A DNA stretch of 64,000 bases from Cryptomeria japonica (lineage: Eukaryota; Streptophyta; Pinopsida; Cupressales; Cupressaceae): NCBI RefSeq assembly GCF_030272615.1, contig NC_081408.1:64786614-64850613 (forward strand). The letters run 5' to 3'. The notes under the pieces are model-generated. The model saw only the letters and a program-made list of their open reading frames with translations, had not been told where the DNA came from and made no database searches. Position numbers and translations under genes: made by a program. This document shows positions 42,553-54,160 of this stretch, in pieces. The first letter of the stretch is position 1. Every line of letters starts with the position of its first letter.

Positions 42553-45500
42553 TTAGTTCACCTCCTGAAGGGGCAAGACCCCTAATTCACCTCTCAAATG
42601 CACAAATGTTGTCTTTGGGAGAGGCTTGGTGAATATGTTTGATAACTGCTCCGTACTAGACACATGCTCCAGTGCAATCTCTTTATTCTGAACCTTTTCC
42701 CTCAAGAAATGATACTTAAGCTTAAAATGCTTGGTTCTAGAATGTAAAACCAGATTCTTTGATATATTGATAGCACTTGTGTTATCACAGAATATACTTA
42801 TTGGTTCAGATATAGGGATCTTGAAGCCTTCCAGTACATGCTTCATCCAGATTGTCTGAGTGGAGTTCATGAAAGCCGCAACATATTCCACTTCCACTGT
42901 AGATTGAGAGATGCAACTCTACTTTTTACTCATCCATGAGACCAGTCTACCACCAAGAAAGAATGCACCACTGGTTGTGCTCTTCCGGTCATCCACATTA
43001 CCAGCCCAATCAACATCTGTGAATACTTTCAGATTAAAATTATTGTTGTATGGGTACCACAATCCATAGTCAATTGTTCCCTTAAGATACCTAAGAATCT
43101 GCTTGACTGCACTCATGTGAGATTCACTTGGACTCTTCTGGAACCTTGCAGTGATGCCAACTGCATGTGCAATATTTGGTCTACTATGCACTATATAATG
43201 CAACTTACCAATCATTGACTGGTATTCCTTCTCATCGACCGGTGCAAAATCATCCTCCTTTGTCAATTTGCAACCAGTCACCATCGGTGTACCAACTGGT
43301 TTTCTATCTTCCATGCCAAAAGTCTTCAACACCTCTTTGACATATTTGGACTGAGTGATGAAGATTCCATCTTTCATCTATTGGATCTGCAGTCCAATGA
43401 AGAACTTAATCTCCCCTATGAGTGACATCTCAAACTCTTTCTTCATCTCATCAGCAAACTCATGACTCATCTTGTCATCTCCACCAAAGATTATGTCATC
43501 AACAAAAACTTCACAGATAAGAATCTGATCTCCTTCAGACTTCAAGTAGATAATGCTATCTTCACTTGTTCTCTCAAATCCAATCTTCACAAGATGGGAA
43601 TGTAGGTGCTCATACTATGCCCTAAGTGCTTGCTTTAGACGATATAATGCTTTGTGTAGCCTACATACCATGTCACTATCTTTAGATAGGGCAAACCCAT
43701 CTGGTTGCTCAATATACACCTCCTCTTCAAGTACACCATTTAGGAATGCAGATTTTACATCCATTTGATATACCTTGAACCTCTTAAAAGTTGCATATGT
43801 AAGAAGCATACGAACTCCTTCCAATCTGGCTATAGGAGCAAAGGTTTCCCCATAGTCTTCACCTTCTTCTTGAGCATATCCTTTGCATACCAGTCTGGCT
43901 TTATTCCTAATCACTATGCCATCCCCATTCAACTTATTTCTAAATGCCCATTTGGTGCCAATGACATTTTTATGTTTTGGACTGGGTACCAAGGACCATG
44001 TACTATTTTTCTCTATCTGGTCAAGTTCTTCTTCCATTGCCTTGATCCAGTTTTCATCTTTATGAGCCTCTTTGAATGACGTAGGCTCAAATTCAGAGAT
44101 CATACATGAGTTTTCTTCGATCTTTCTTCTAGTAAGGATTCCTGCATCCTTATCACCTATGATCTACTTGGGATCATGATTCAACTTGACATACCGAGGA
44201 ATGGTCTTAACTAGTTCTTGTTTCTTTTCTTCTTCATCCTCATCTTCATCAGTATCAACATTCACCGGTTCAGGAACACTATTACTGGTATTAGTTTGAC
44301 TGACAACCGGTTCCCAAAAGGTTGCAACCAGTTCATTTACAACTTGCTCACTGCTGGTTTTCTCAGTCTTCTTAGAGGATTCATCAACTCTTACATTGAT
44401 GGTTTCCATAATTCTCTGAGTCCTATTGTTGTAGCACTTGAAAGCTTTACTCTTGGTGGAATATCCTAGAAATATTCCTTCATCACATTTAGCTTCAAAT
44501 TTACCTTGATGTTCACTCCTCTTGATGTAACATTTGTTACCAAATACCTTAAAGTAGTTCACCATAGGTGTCTTACCGGTCCAATACTCATAAGGAGTTT
44601 TGTCTTTACCCTTTTTGATGAGTACCCTGTTCATAGTGTAAACTGCAGTGCTCACCGCTTCTCTCCAAAAGGTGTGAGCAACCTTTCCCTAGATCAACAT
44701 AGTTCTAGCTGCTTCAACCACAGTCCAGTTATTCCTCTTTGCTAGGCCATTCTACTGTGGAGTTCAGGGGGCAGACAACTATCTCTTGATGCCAAATTCT
44801 TCACAATACTTGTTGAATTCACTGGAAGTGAATTCCCCTCCTTGATCAGTTCTGAGACATTTGATCCTTTTACCGCTTTCCTTCTCAACTAATGCTCTGA
44901 AAGCTTTGAATTTCTGAAAAGCTTCAGACTTGTCTTTCAAGAATGTGACCCACATCACTCTTGAGCAGTCATCAGTGAGAATCATGAAGTACCTATCACC
45001 CTGCACACTTCTTGTTTTCATAGGACCACATAAATCAGTATGCACAAGATCAAGCAAGTTGTCAGCAGTAAAAGATTTACCTTTAAAGGTTGAGGAAGAC
45101 ATTTCCCCCAATTGACATTCTCTACACAAGGTATTATCTAGTTTGCTCAACACCGGCAACCCTCTAACTGCCTTGATCTTACTAGCCTTCACAATGTTAT
45201 CAAAGTTCACATGGCAGAACCTCCTATGCCATATCTAGCTATCATCAAGCTTAGCCATAAGACATGTACTTATATTTGCATTTAGATGAAATAGGTTACC
45301 TTTAGTCTGCATGTCGATGGCTACCAATTTACCATCTTTACCTTTGATTCTACAAACTCCATTCTTGAATTGCAGAGTGACACCACTGTCATTTAGCTAG
45401 GCAACACTTAGAAGGTTGTGTCTGAGACCATCAACCTAGTACACATTGTTAGCACTACTCTTTCCATTGAAAGAGATGGACCCTCTGGCTTTGACAATGC

Positions 45501-46644
45501 ATGGTGTATCATTGCCAAAGCGAACCACACCACCATCATACTCTTCTAAGCAGAGAAACTTGCTCCGGTCACCAGTCATATGGTGAGAACAACCACTATC
45601 AATGATCCACTCATTGGAATCATCAAACTGAGAGAAAAGAGCCTTATTGTCTGCCACATCTTCCTTTACATCAATGAACATAATGTCTTCATTCTCTTCA
45701 TCTTCTGATTCCTCATCTGTGACACCTTCATCAACTGCCACAAAACAATTTCTCTGGTTTCCTCCTTTGAATTTCTTGAACCTTTCTGGTTTATCCTTGT
45801 TGTCACTATTAGCATAGTTCATAGCAATGTGTCCTATCTGGTTACAAGAGAAACATTTTAAAGGAAGCTTACCTTTGTATTTACCGGTTCCTTTTAGAAG
45901 TCTCATGGCAAGAAGAGCTTCAAACTCCATCAGAAACTCTTCATCCTTCATTTCTCTGTTCTGATTAGGTTCCCCACTAGTGCTAGCCTCTTTTCCTTTT
46001 CTGGATGGTATAGCAAAAGCTTTAAAATATGATTCTATCTTTTGAACACTACCATCAAAACTATTCAGCTCATAGGCTGTCAACTTGGCTATGATGGAGT
46101 CCAAGGATGCCTTAGACTTGTCTATTGATCTCAGCTCCTAAATAGCAGCAACCCTTATTGCATAGACCGGCAACAAGGATCTTAGGACTTTACTTACCAC
46201 AGTGGAATCTTCTATTTTGCCACCTGCACTCTTTATTTCTCCAACAACTGTTTTGATTCTTATTCCATACTGATGAATGGTCTCTCCTTCAACCATCCAC
46301 ATGTCTTCAAACTTTCCTCTCAAGCTCTCTTCCTTAGCCTATTTTACATGCTCATCACCACCAAGGATATTTTCAAGAGCATCCCATACCTCTTTGGGAT
46401 TAGCCTTGTCCTTAACATCAATAAATTCAATGTCAGATAGGCTACTGATGAGGGCTTCCATGACTTGCCCATTTTCTTGTATCTCTCTCTTTTGGTCATC
46501 GGTGAGAGTACCAGTAGGAACAACATATACATTTTCAACATAACTCTAGTGCTGAACACCCATGCTTTTGATGAATATCTTCATCCTGTCTTTCCATATA
46601 CCAAAGTTTTCCCTGTTGAACTTTGGACCTTCCCTCTTCATCAT
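42553..46644 (-). pseudogene. Element E2 gag-pol polyprotein, degraded
   Basis: The ATG at 46644 opens MMKREGPKFNRENFGIW. Order on the minus strand: Gag core (46138-46559), knuckle CFSCNQIGHIAMNYA (last Cys lost, near 45860), protease DSGCSHHMTGD (intact text near 45590), integrase with CRECQLGEM and [10 protein letters not shown] (44779-45210), RT with GTKWAFRNKL and FVDDIIFGG (43378-44103), RNase H ending IFTKPLPKTTF near 42620. Stops include 46546, 46339, 46138, 45412, 45238, 44752, 44164, 43622 and 43378. Four positions coincide with stops in E1. The protease and integrase active-site text is better kept than in C. Confidence 0.92.
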
Positions 46645-46699
46645 TTGGCTAGGATCTTTTCCTCAAGTGGTTAAGCTTACGACATAGAGGACCTAGAGG

Positions 46700-46711
46700 G
46701 CTTTGATACCA
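46700..46711 (-). promoter_or_regulatory. Element E2 primer binding site
   Basis: The minus strand reads TGGTATCAAAGC beside the LTR end at 46714, the same variant as in E1. Confidence 0.88.
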
Positions 46712-46713
46712 AT

Positions 46714-48281
46714 TGATATCTCAATAATGAACCACTAGTACCAAACCGGTACTGAGAGGGGGGGGCGTGAATCAATAAAAACACAAATACAGTCCAAAAC
46801 CGGTTTGACAACAAATACTCCAAATGACTGATAAACAGAGATACTGGTAAAACAGAGTGCAACCGGTAACATCCAGTATAGCTCAATCAGTCATGAACCA
46901 GTCACTCAATAAGCTTTTCTCTTAGCTCAATACCACAGTATCATTATATTCTCATGCATAAACTAGTAAACCTAACCATCAGATCTTCACAATAGTGAGT
47001 TCAATATGTTTTATAGACAGGCATAAAACATAGAACCTTCATGTGCTTAATAGATAAAACAGAACATCACAAGACAAGAGCATTACACATGACACACATA
47101 TTTTTCACGTGGAAACCCAATTGGGAAAAACCACGATGGGAATGAATACCCACAAGCTACTTTTTGAACTCTTTAGAAGTTTGCTCTGTTAGGAGCCTTG
47201 TCCGGTTAAGGACATTACAATAGGTTCTGGTAGGAACCGATCCTATTAAGGATCACCTGGTTAAGGGATACCCGGTTAAGGGTTAAACCCGGTAGGGTCA
47301 CTTGTTAGAGGATTTTAAGAACTCAATAGCTGAAAGGATCTCCTAAGCTTCTCTAGCTTCTCAGAACTCATTAGCCTTGAGTTACTCGGTTAAGGGATTT
47401 GAAACAAGTTGGTTAAGACCACCCGATTTAAGGGATTTTGAATCAAGCCAGTTAAGGCTACCCTGCTAGGGGATTTTACAACTGTTGAAGTGGTTAGAGA
47501 TCAACGGATATTACAATGATTTGTTAATAGCACTCAATGCTAATGCAGATCCATTTAGGCTCCTCTTTTCTTTCTGCACAGTCACTTTGTAGGTATCTCT
47601 TCTTTCCTTTGGTCTGGCAAGAATCACGTATCACTTTCATTGGATACACACTCACAACTTTTTCCCAACACCCTTAGACAGAAACCCAACATCGACCTTA
47701 TTGGAAACATACACGTCGATAGCAAAAACCCTAAACCCTAAACCTGTTAGGTTGAGCAATTCAAATGGTTCGATCCTGACCGTTGGATCATACTGCATTA
47801 AATGCACCAGTCTTGAATCGATCTCAAGACATTTTCCATCATCCATTATCCACCATTTTCATGGCAGCTGATAACCCATCATGCTTTATCACCATTTGAT
47901 AGACTTCACACATTCTTGAGGTAGATAGGAATAGTCATCTTCATGCAAGATCCTTCACGCACACAAAGCTTACATGGCAACATGATCTATCCTTCATCAT
48001 ACTGCTAACTCATCACACAAAGATCACTGATTGAGTCACACAGACTTGAGGTACTCCAATCGGAAACCCCGAAGTGGAAGCTGCCTAGCAACCGGTAGTC
48101 ATACAGTGCTTCCATATGCCGGTTCCCATAACTACATGCCAGTTCACCTTGAACAAATATGTTGTTTCACTTTGGCATATACCGGTTCACACATATGCTG
48201 GTTCACACTATGTCCCATATTGACATCAATGACAACATACAATATCATTATGTCTCTAGGCTGGTTCACATAATGCCAACA
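46714..48281 (-). repeat. Element E2 5' LTR
   Basis: 1,568 bp. The minus-strand start is TGTTGGCATTATGTGAACC, the end ATTGAGATATCA. Very similar to 40801-42365, with the same internal GGTTAAGGG motif array at 47165-47480. Confidence 0.92.
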
Positions 48282-48286
48282 TAAGC

Positions 48287-51200
48287 TCCCTTTGAAATGT
48301 TTTTCTTGTAATTGGATAGGACATATTGCTATAAACTATCCTAATGGTGACAACAAGGATAAACCGGAGAGGTTCAAGAAATTCAAAGGAGGAAACCAGC
48401 GAAACTGCTTTGTTACACTCGATGAAGGTGTCACAGATGAGGAATCAGAAGACGAAGAGAATGAAGACATTGTGTTTGTTGCAGTAAATGAAGATGTGTC
48501 AGACACGAAGGCTCTTGTCTCCTGCTTTGATAATTCCAATGAGTGGATTATTGACAGTGGTTGTTCTCACCATATGACTGGTGACTAGAGCAAGTTTCTA
48601 TCTTTGGAAGAATATGATGGTGGTGTGGTTCATTTTGGTAATGATGCACCATATATGGTGAAAGGAAGAGGGTCCATCTCTCTAAATGGAAAGAGCAGTG
48701 CTGAGAATATGTATTGGGTGGAATGTCTCAAACATAATCTATTAAGTGTTGCCCAGCTGAATGATAGTGGGCTCATTCTAGAATTCAGAAAGGGAGTGTG
48801 CAAAATCAAAGGAAAGAATGGTGAATTGATGGCAATCAGTATGCAGACCAAAGGCAACTTATTTCAGCTAGATGCAAATTTAAGTACATGTCTTATGGCT
48901 AAATTTGATGATAGCTGGATATGGCATAGGAGACTCTTCCCTGTAAACTTTGACAACATTGTGAAGGCCAGCAAGACCAAGGTAGTCAGGGGATTGTCGG
49001 TGCTGAGAAAACCAGAAAATCCTTTGTGCAGGGAGTGTCAACTTGGGAAAATGTCTTCCTCAACTTTCAAAGGTAAATCCTTCACTACTGACAATTTACT
49101 TGATCTTGTGCATACTGATTTGTGTGGCCCTATGAAAACTAAGAGTGTGTAGGGAGATAGGTATTTCATGATTCTGACTGATGATTTCTCAAGAATGATG
49201 TAGGTCACATTATTAAAAGATAAGTCTAAAGCTTTTGGAAAGTTCAAAGCTTTTAGAGAAATGGTAGACAAGGAAAGTGGTAGAAGAATCAAATGCCTTA
49301 GAACTGATCAAGGAGGTGAGTTCACTTCTGGTGAACTCAAAAAATATTGTGAAGAGAATGACATTAAGAGGCAACTGTCTGCCCCTCGGACTCCACAGTA
49401 GAATGGCTTAGTAGAGAGAAACAACCAGACTGTGGTTGAAGCAGCTAGCACTATGTTGATCCAAGGAAAATTTTCTCACACCTTCTGGAGAGAAGCGGTG
49501 AGCACTACAGTAGACACAATGAACCGGGTACTTATCAAGAAAGAAAAAGACAAAACTCCTTATGAGTATTGGACTGGTAAGATTCTAGTAGTAAGCTACT
49601 TTATAATGTTTGGTAGCAAATGTTATATCAAGAGAAGTGAACATCAGAGTAAGTTCGATGCAAAATGTGATGAAGGAATATTCCTAGGATATTCCACCAA
49701 GAGCAAAGCTCTCAAATGTTTTAACAATAGGACTCAGAGAATTGTTGAAAGCATCAATGTTAGAGTTGATGAAAACTCTAGAAAATCTGAGGAAACCGAT
49801 AGTATACAATTAAGAGATGAACCGGTAGTAACCTTCTAGGAACCGATTACTAATCTACCAAGTACTTATAATAGTGGTCCTTCATCGATAGACGCTGATG
49901 CTGATGAAGATGAGAATGAAGAAGAAAAGTAGCAGGAATCAATCAAGAGCATTCCTCGATATGTCACATTGAATCATGATCCTAAGTAGATCATAGGAGA
50001 TAAGGATGCAGGAATCCTTACAAGAAGAAAGGTCAAAGAGAATTCTTGTATGATCTCTAAATTTGAGCCTAAATCATTCAAAGAGGCACATAAAGATGAA
50101 GACTGGATCAAGGCAATGGAGGAGGAACTTGACCAGATAGAGAAGAATGGTACATGGTCTTTGGTACCCAGACCGGAGCATAAAAATGTCATTGGAACCA
50201 AATGGGTTTTTAGAAACAAGCTAAATGAGGATGGCATAGTGGTAAGAAACAAAGCTAGACTAGTATGTAAAGGATATGCTCAAGAAGAAGGAGAAGACTA
50301 TGGAGAAACCTTTGCTCCAATAGCCAGATTGGAAGGAGTTCATATGCTTCTTGCATATGCACCTTTTAAAGGATTCAAAGTATATCAAATGGATGTAAAA
50401 TCTACATTTCTAAATGGGGTACTTGAAGAAAAGGTGTATATAGAGCAACCAGATGGGTTTTCCCTATCTGAAGATAGTGACATGGTATGTAGGCTACATA
50501 AAGCCTTATATGGTCTAAAGAAGGCACCTAGAGCATGGTATGAATGTCTGCACTCCCATCTACTAAAGATTGGATTTGAAAGAACAAGTGAAGATAGCAA
50601 TATCTACTTGAAATCTGAAGGAGATCAGATCCTGATCTATGAGGTATTTGTTGACGACATTATCTTTGGTGGAGATGACAAGATGAATCATGAGTTTGTA
50701 GATGAGATGAAGAAAGAGTTTAAGATGTCACTCATAGGGGAAATTAAGTTCTTCATTGGACTGCAAATTCAATGGATGAGAGATGGAATCTTTATCACTC
50801 AGTCCAAATATGTCAAAGAGGTGTTGAAGACCTTTGGCATGGAAGATAGTAAACTGGTTGGTACACCAATGGTGACCGGTTGTAAACTATCAAAAGAGGA
50901 TGACTCAGCATTGGTTGATGAGAAGGAATACTGATCAATGATTGGTAAGTTGCATTATGTAGTGCATAGAAGACCAAATATTGCACATGGAGTTGGCATC
51001 ACTTCAAGATTCTAGAAAAGTCCAAGAGAATCCCACTTGGTTGCAGTCAAGCAGATTCTTAGGTATCTGAAGAGAACTATTGATTATGGTTTGTGGTATC
51101 CATATGGCAAGGATTTCAATTTGAAAGTGTTCACAGATGCTGATTGGGTAGGTAATGTGGATGAGCAGAAGAGCACAACCGGTGGTGCATTCTTTCTCGG

Positions 51201-51600
51201 TGGTAGGCTGGTCTCATGGATGAGTAAGAAGCAGAGTTGTATCTCTTAGTCTATAGTGGAAGCAGAGTATGTTGCAGCTTTCATGAACTGCACTCAGACA
51301 ATCTGGATGAAGCATGTATTAAAAGGCTTCAAAGTTCCTATATCTGAACTGGTAAGTATATTTTGTGACAATACTAGTGCAATTAACATCTCCAAAAATC
51401 CGGTTTTACATTCTAGAACCAAGCACTTTGAGCTTAAGTATCATTTGTTGAGGGAAAAGGTTCAGAACAAAGAGATTGCACTGGAACATGTTCCCAGTAA
51501 GGAGTAGTTAGCAGATATATTCACCAAGCCTCTCCCAAATGCTAAATTTATGTACTTAAGAGGTGAGTTAGGGGTGCTTCCCCTTCAAGAGGTAAACTAA
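48287..51600 (+). pseudogene. Element E1 gag 3' end and pol
   Basis: Resumes at the knuckle CFSCNWIGHIAINYP (last Cys lost), then protease DSGCSHHMTGD (48550), integrase with CRECQLGKM and [10 protein letters not shown] (49025-49140) and LRTDQGGEF (49300), RT with [10 protein letters not shown] (50197) and FVDDIIFGG (50650), RNase H to the TAA at 51598. Stops: TAG at about 48586, 49150, 49201, 49399, 49837, 49930, 49987, 51014, 51247 and 51505, plus a TGA at 50932. Most TAGs lie where E2 has Gln or Trp. Active-site text for protease and integrase persists. Confidence 0.92.
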
Positions 51601-51846
51601 ATGTATATACTCCACATCAGTCAAGTATTGCATAGTCAAATTTCTCTTCAGGATTGATGTGTTGACAAATGCTACTCCTCAGGGGGAGAAACATAATGGA
51701 ATAGGAAAAGCTTGTGCCTCCACTTTGGAATTGTTTTCAAAGGGGGAGAAGAAGTGAAGCGGAGAAGATATCTACAAAATTTGGGGGAGAAGATGTGAAG
51801 CGGCAAGATATCTTTGTATATTACCATCAATGCCAAAGGGGGAGAT
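51601..51846 (+). promoter_or_regulatory. Element E1 3' untranslated region with four polypurine tracts
   Basis: CTCAGGGGGAGAAAC (51676), CAAAGGGGGAGAAG (51738), TTTGGGGGAGAAG (51780) and CCAAAGGGGGAGAT (51833-51846) follow the stop codon. The last one would be the functional tract next to the LTR, but element H now follows it. Confidence 0.8.
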
Positions 51847-52649
51847 TGTTGGCATATGCACACTCCAATGAGACATTGTAGGTGATTGAAGGTTTTGTCA
51901 TTGATGGAAACCTTACAATCCTATGACACTGGTAAGACATCATACTGACACTAGCAAAGTAGACTCTACACCAACACTTAGACTACCAAAACCGGCAGGA
52001 AAAGGAAGCATACCGACACAAAGGCCGACAGGATTTTTGTTGTCATATATTTTATTTATTATTGTAAAATATTTTGTAATCCGACTTGGCATGATGTAAA
52101 ATGACTCATATATATAAGAGTTCATTGTAAAACATTGAAGGGGAGTGATAGTAGAAAAAGATGCGAAATATGGAATGTAATTAGGCAGAACTATTATGCG
52201 AAATATAGGTTAAGGGTTTATGTAAAAAGCAGAGCACAAACCGGTACTAGATCTGGAATTATAGATGCTATTTTGAAGCAATACAAGACATTGGATTTAT
52301 ACAATCCATTTTGTAAGTCAGTGAGACTTCCACTTTGAGCAGTGTGCTCTAGGCACTTGGCCTTCCTGCATGTGTAGGCCCCTCTTGTAAGTAATATTCT
52401 CTTATTGGCTAGTAAGTGAATATTGTGGGTCACAAATCCCATCGAGGTTTTTCCCACACCGAGCTTCCTCGTTAAATCATTGTGTTATGGTGTGTTTTTC
52501 ATGTGGTTGTGTTTAATTCTATTTATTGCATTATTTCTTGCATACCGGTACACTATTATAATATGCTCTACATGTTTTAAGTTAAGAAATCATAAACCGG
52601 TTAGATACTGATTCACCCCCCCCTCTTAGTATCTGTGGGAATCCTAACA
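51847..52649 (+). repeat. Element H 5' LTR
   Basis: It starts TGTTGGCATATGCACACTCC and ends AATCCTAACA. A TATA box TATATATAAG lies at 52109-52118. The 3' half (about 52240-52470) resembles the LTR of copia C (14915-15140), sharing GTGCTCTAGGC, GGCCTT and CCCCTCTTGTA. Confidence 0.93.
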
Positions 52650-52651
52650 AT

Positions 52652-52663
52652 TGGTATAAGAGC
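52652..52663 (+). promoter_or_regulatory. Element H primer binding site
   Basis: TGGTATAAGAGC, one base off the initiator-Met consensus, two bases after the LTR. Confidence 0.88.
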
Positions 52664-52720
52664 CTAGTCCTCTATTTCCAGAAGTCTAATAGCTTGAGGA
52701 AGATCTTAACACCGGTAGAC

Positions 52721-53860
52721 ATGGAAAACTTGATGAAGCAATTGGAAGCATCTCTCTCAGATTTTGATACAAAAAAGTTGAAGAATATCAAACTTGAAGA
52801 TGATCTAAAGGCAGCTCAGGAAATCATTCAAGCACTTCAAGAAAACCTTACCATTGCAAGAAACAAGAGAAGAGAACTCTGTGAAAAGATGCAAATTGAG
52901 GATGATGAAAAAGAAAGCCTTAATAAGCAGATATGCAAGCTAAAACAAGAGAACATGACAACAAAGAATGAGATGCAAGATATGACCATGAGATTCTATA
53001 AGGAAATTGAAGATATAAAGAAGAATGAAGAAGAGTTAACCAAAAGACTAAGTGATGCAACAAATGAGAACACCAGACTTAGCTATGAAAATGATTTGTT
53101 AAAGACAGATCTGATGCATACACAGAATGACTGCAATGAACTGATGAGACAGAAAGAGATCTTAGAAAGAGAACTAGATACTACAAATCAACATAAAGAA
53201 AAATTCAAGAAAAGCTCAGAGGAACTTGGTAACTTGCTGAAGAATCAAAAACCTAAAGGTCACACTTCTAGAATTGGCTTTGAAGTTGGTGAAAGCTCCA
53301 GTACTGCAAACACTTAGGATCATAGCAAACTGGTAAGACAACCTAACCGCTTATAAATTCAATGGAAAATGTTTTAACTATAATAAGTATGGTCATAGAG
53401 AAAATCAATGTAGATCTAGAAGTTATCAGAACACCAATGCACCCACCGGTCAATGTTCAAAATGCAACAAAGTTGGTCATAACTCTGAAAAATTGCAGAA
53501 TGAATGTTAGATGTTATGTTTGTGGAAGATTTGGACACCTATCTAATCAATGTAAAATAAAAACCGACAAAGGTTATGGGAAAGCTATTCAGAAGAATAA
53601 TGTGACTTGTTATGCATGTAACAAAATTGGGATATTGCTAAATTCTATAGAAGCAAAGGATCACCGGCAGACAATAAAAGATCTAGCTTGAAAGGTAAAG
53701 AAAAAGTTGAAGAGGTTAAGCAAGAATTAGAAAAACAATGGATTAGAAAGTCAGACCTAAATATTGTTGGGAATACTCCTCCACCGGTAGAACTAATCAA
53801 CACTCCAATGGCACGATAGAGTAATACTCCATCGGTAGGAAGCTCTTCATCAATTTGAAG
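52721..53860 (+). pseudogene. Element H ORF1, coiled-coil zinc-knuckle Gag-like protein
   Basis: The ATG at 52721 (MENLMKQLEASLSDFD) is preferred to an upstream non-ATG codon at 52694. Codons 1-198 are open and form a long coiled coil (EIIQALQENLTIARNKRREL, EEELTKRLSDATNENTRL). A TAG at 53315 stands where B has Gln. Small indels near 53350, 53490 and 53630 then shift the frame through four knuckles: CFNYNKYGHRENQC (second Cys to Tyr), CSKCNKVGHN, CYVCGRFGHLSNQC and CYACNKIG. The end near 53858 matches B. Gag-like role inferred from the knuckles and position. Confidence 0.82.
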
Positions 53861-54160
53861 AATGTTTTCTTGAGGGTTAGGGAATCAAATGAGACATATG
53901 CTATTATTGCCTCAGTTGATGATTAAAAGTAAAAATTACTTCTATACCGGCAAAATAAAGTTAAGTGATTACTTAACCGGTGAGCATTAATTGTGGTAGT
54001 TGGCGAAATTGGCATTATAATTCAGAGGTTTTGGCTCCATTTCACTTCACTGTGAATTCAAACACTCGAAGAGCGCAAAATCTCCAGAGCAAAGGCATTT
54101 GGAGCGAAGAAGCAAAAATTTTAGCATTCATCTTTCCAAAGGTAGATAGAGGTATTTATC
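53861..54160 (+). other. Element H inter-ORF spacer
   Basis: About 300 bases with stops in all frames between ORF1 and ORF2. Its position is the same as the spacers of B and D. I see no unmistakable promoter; a splice acceptor is possible but not shown. Confidence 0.55.

Larger units (their letters stand above)
40801..48281 (-). mobile_element. Element E2: copia element nested in E1
   Basis: Minus-strand copia of the same family as E1, with LTRs 40801-42365 and 46714-48281. The target duplication is TAAGA (40796-40800) and TAAGC (48282-48286), one mismatch. It splits the E1 gag just upstream of its zinc knuckle. Gag-pol is complete in order but carries many stops. Confidence 0.9.

Noticed and set aside
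51601-52649. H 5' LTR taken as the 3' LTR of copia E1
   Set aside because: E1's own 3' LTR matches 38439-39952 and lies at 58444-59910 with a perfect AATTC target duplication; the H LTR is bounded by GAGAT.
53362-53480. Start of a frame beginning MENVLTIISMV in ORF1 of H
   Set aside because: Out of frame with the knuckles here; only after the indel near 53490 does this frame carry real ORF1 text.
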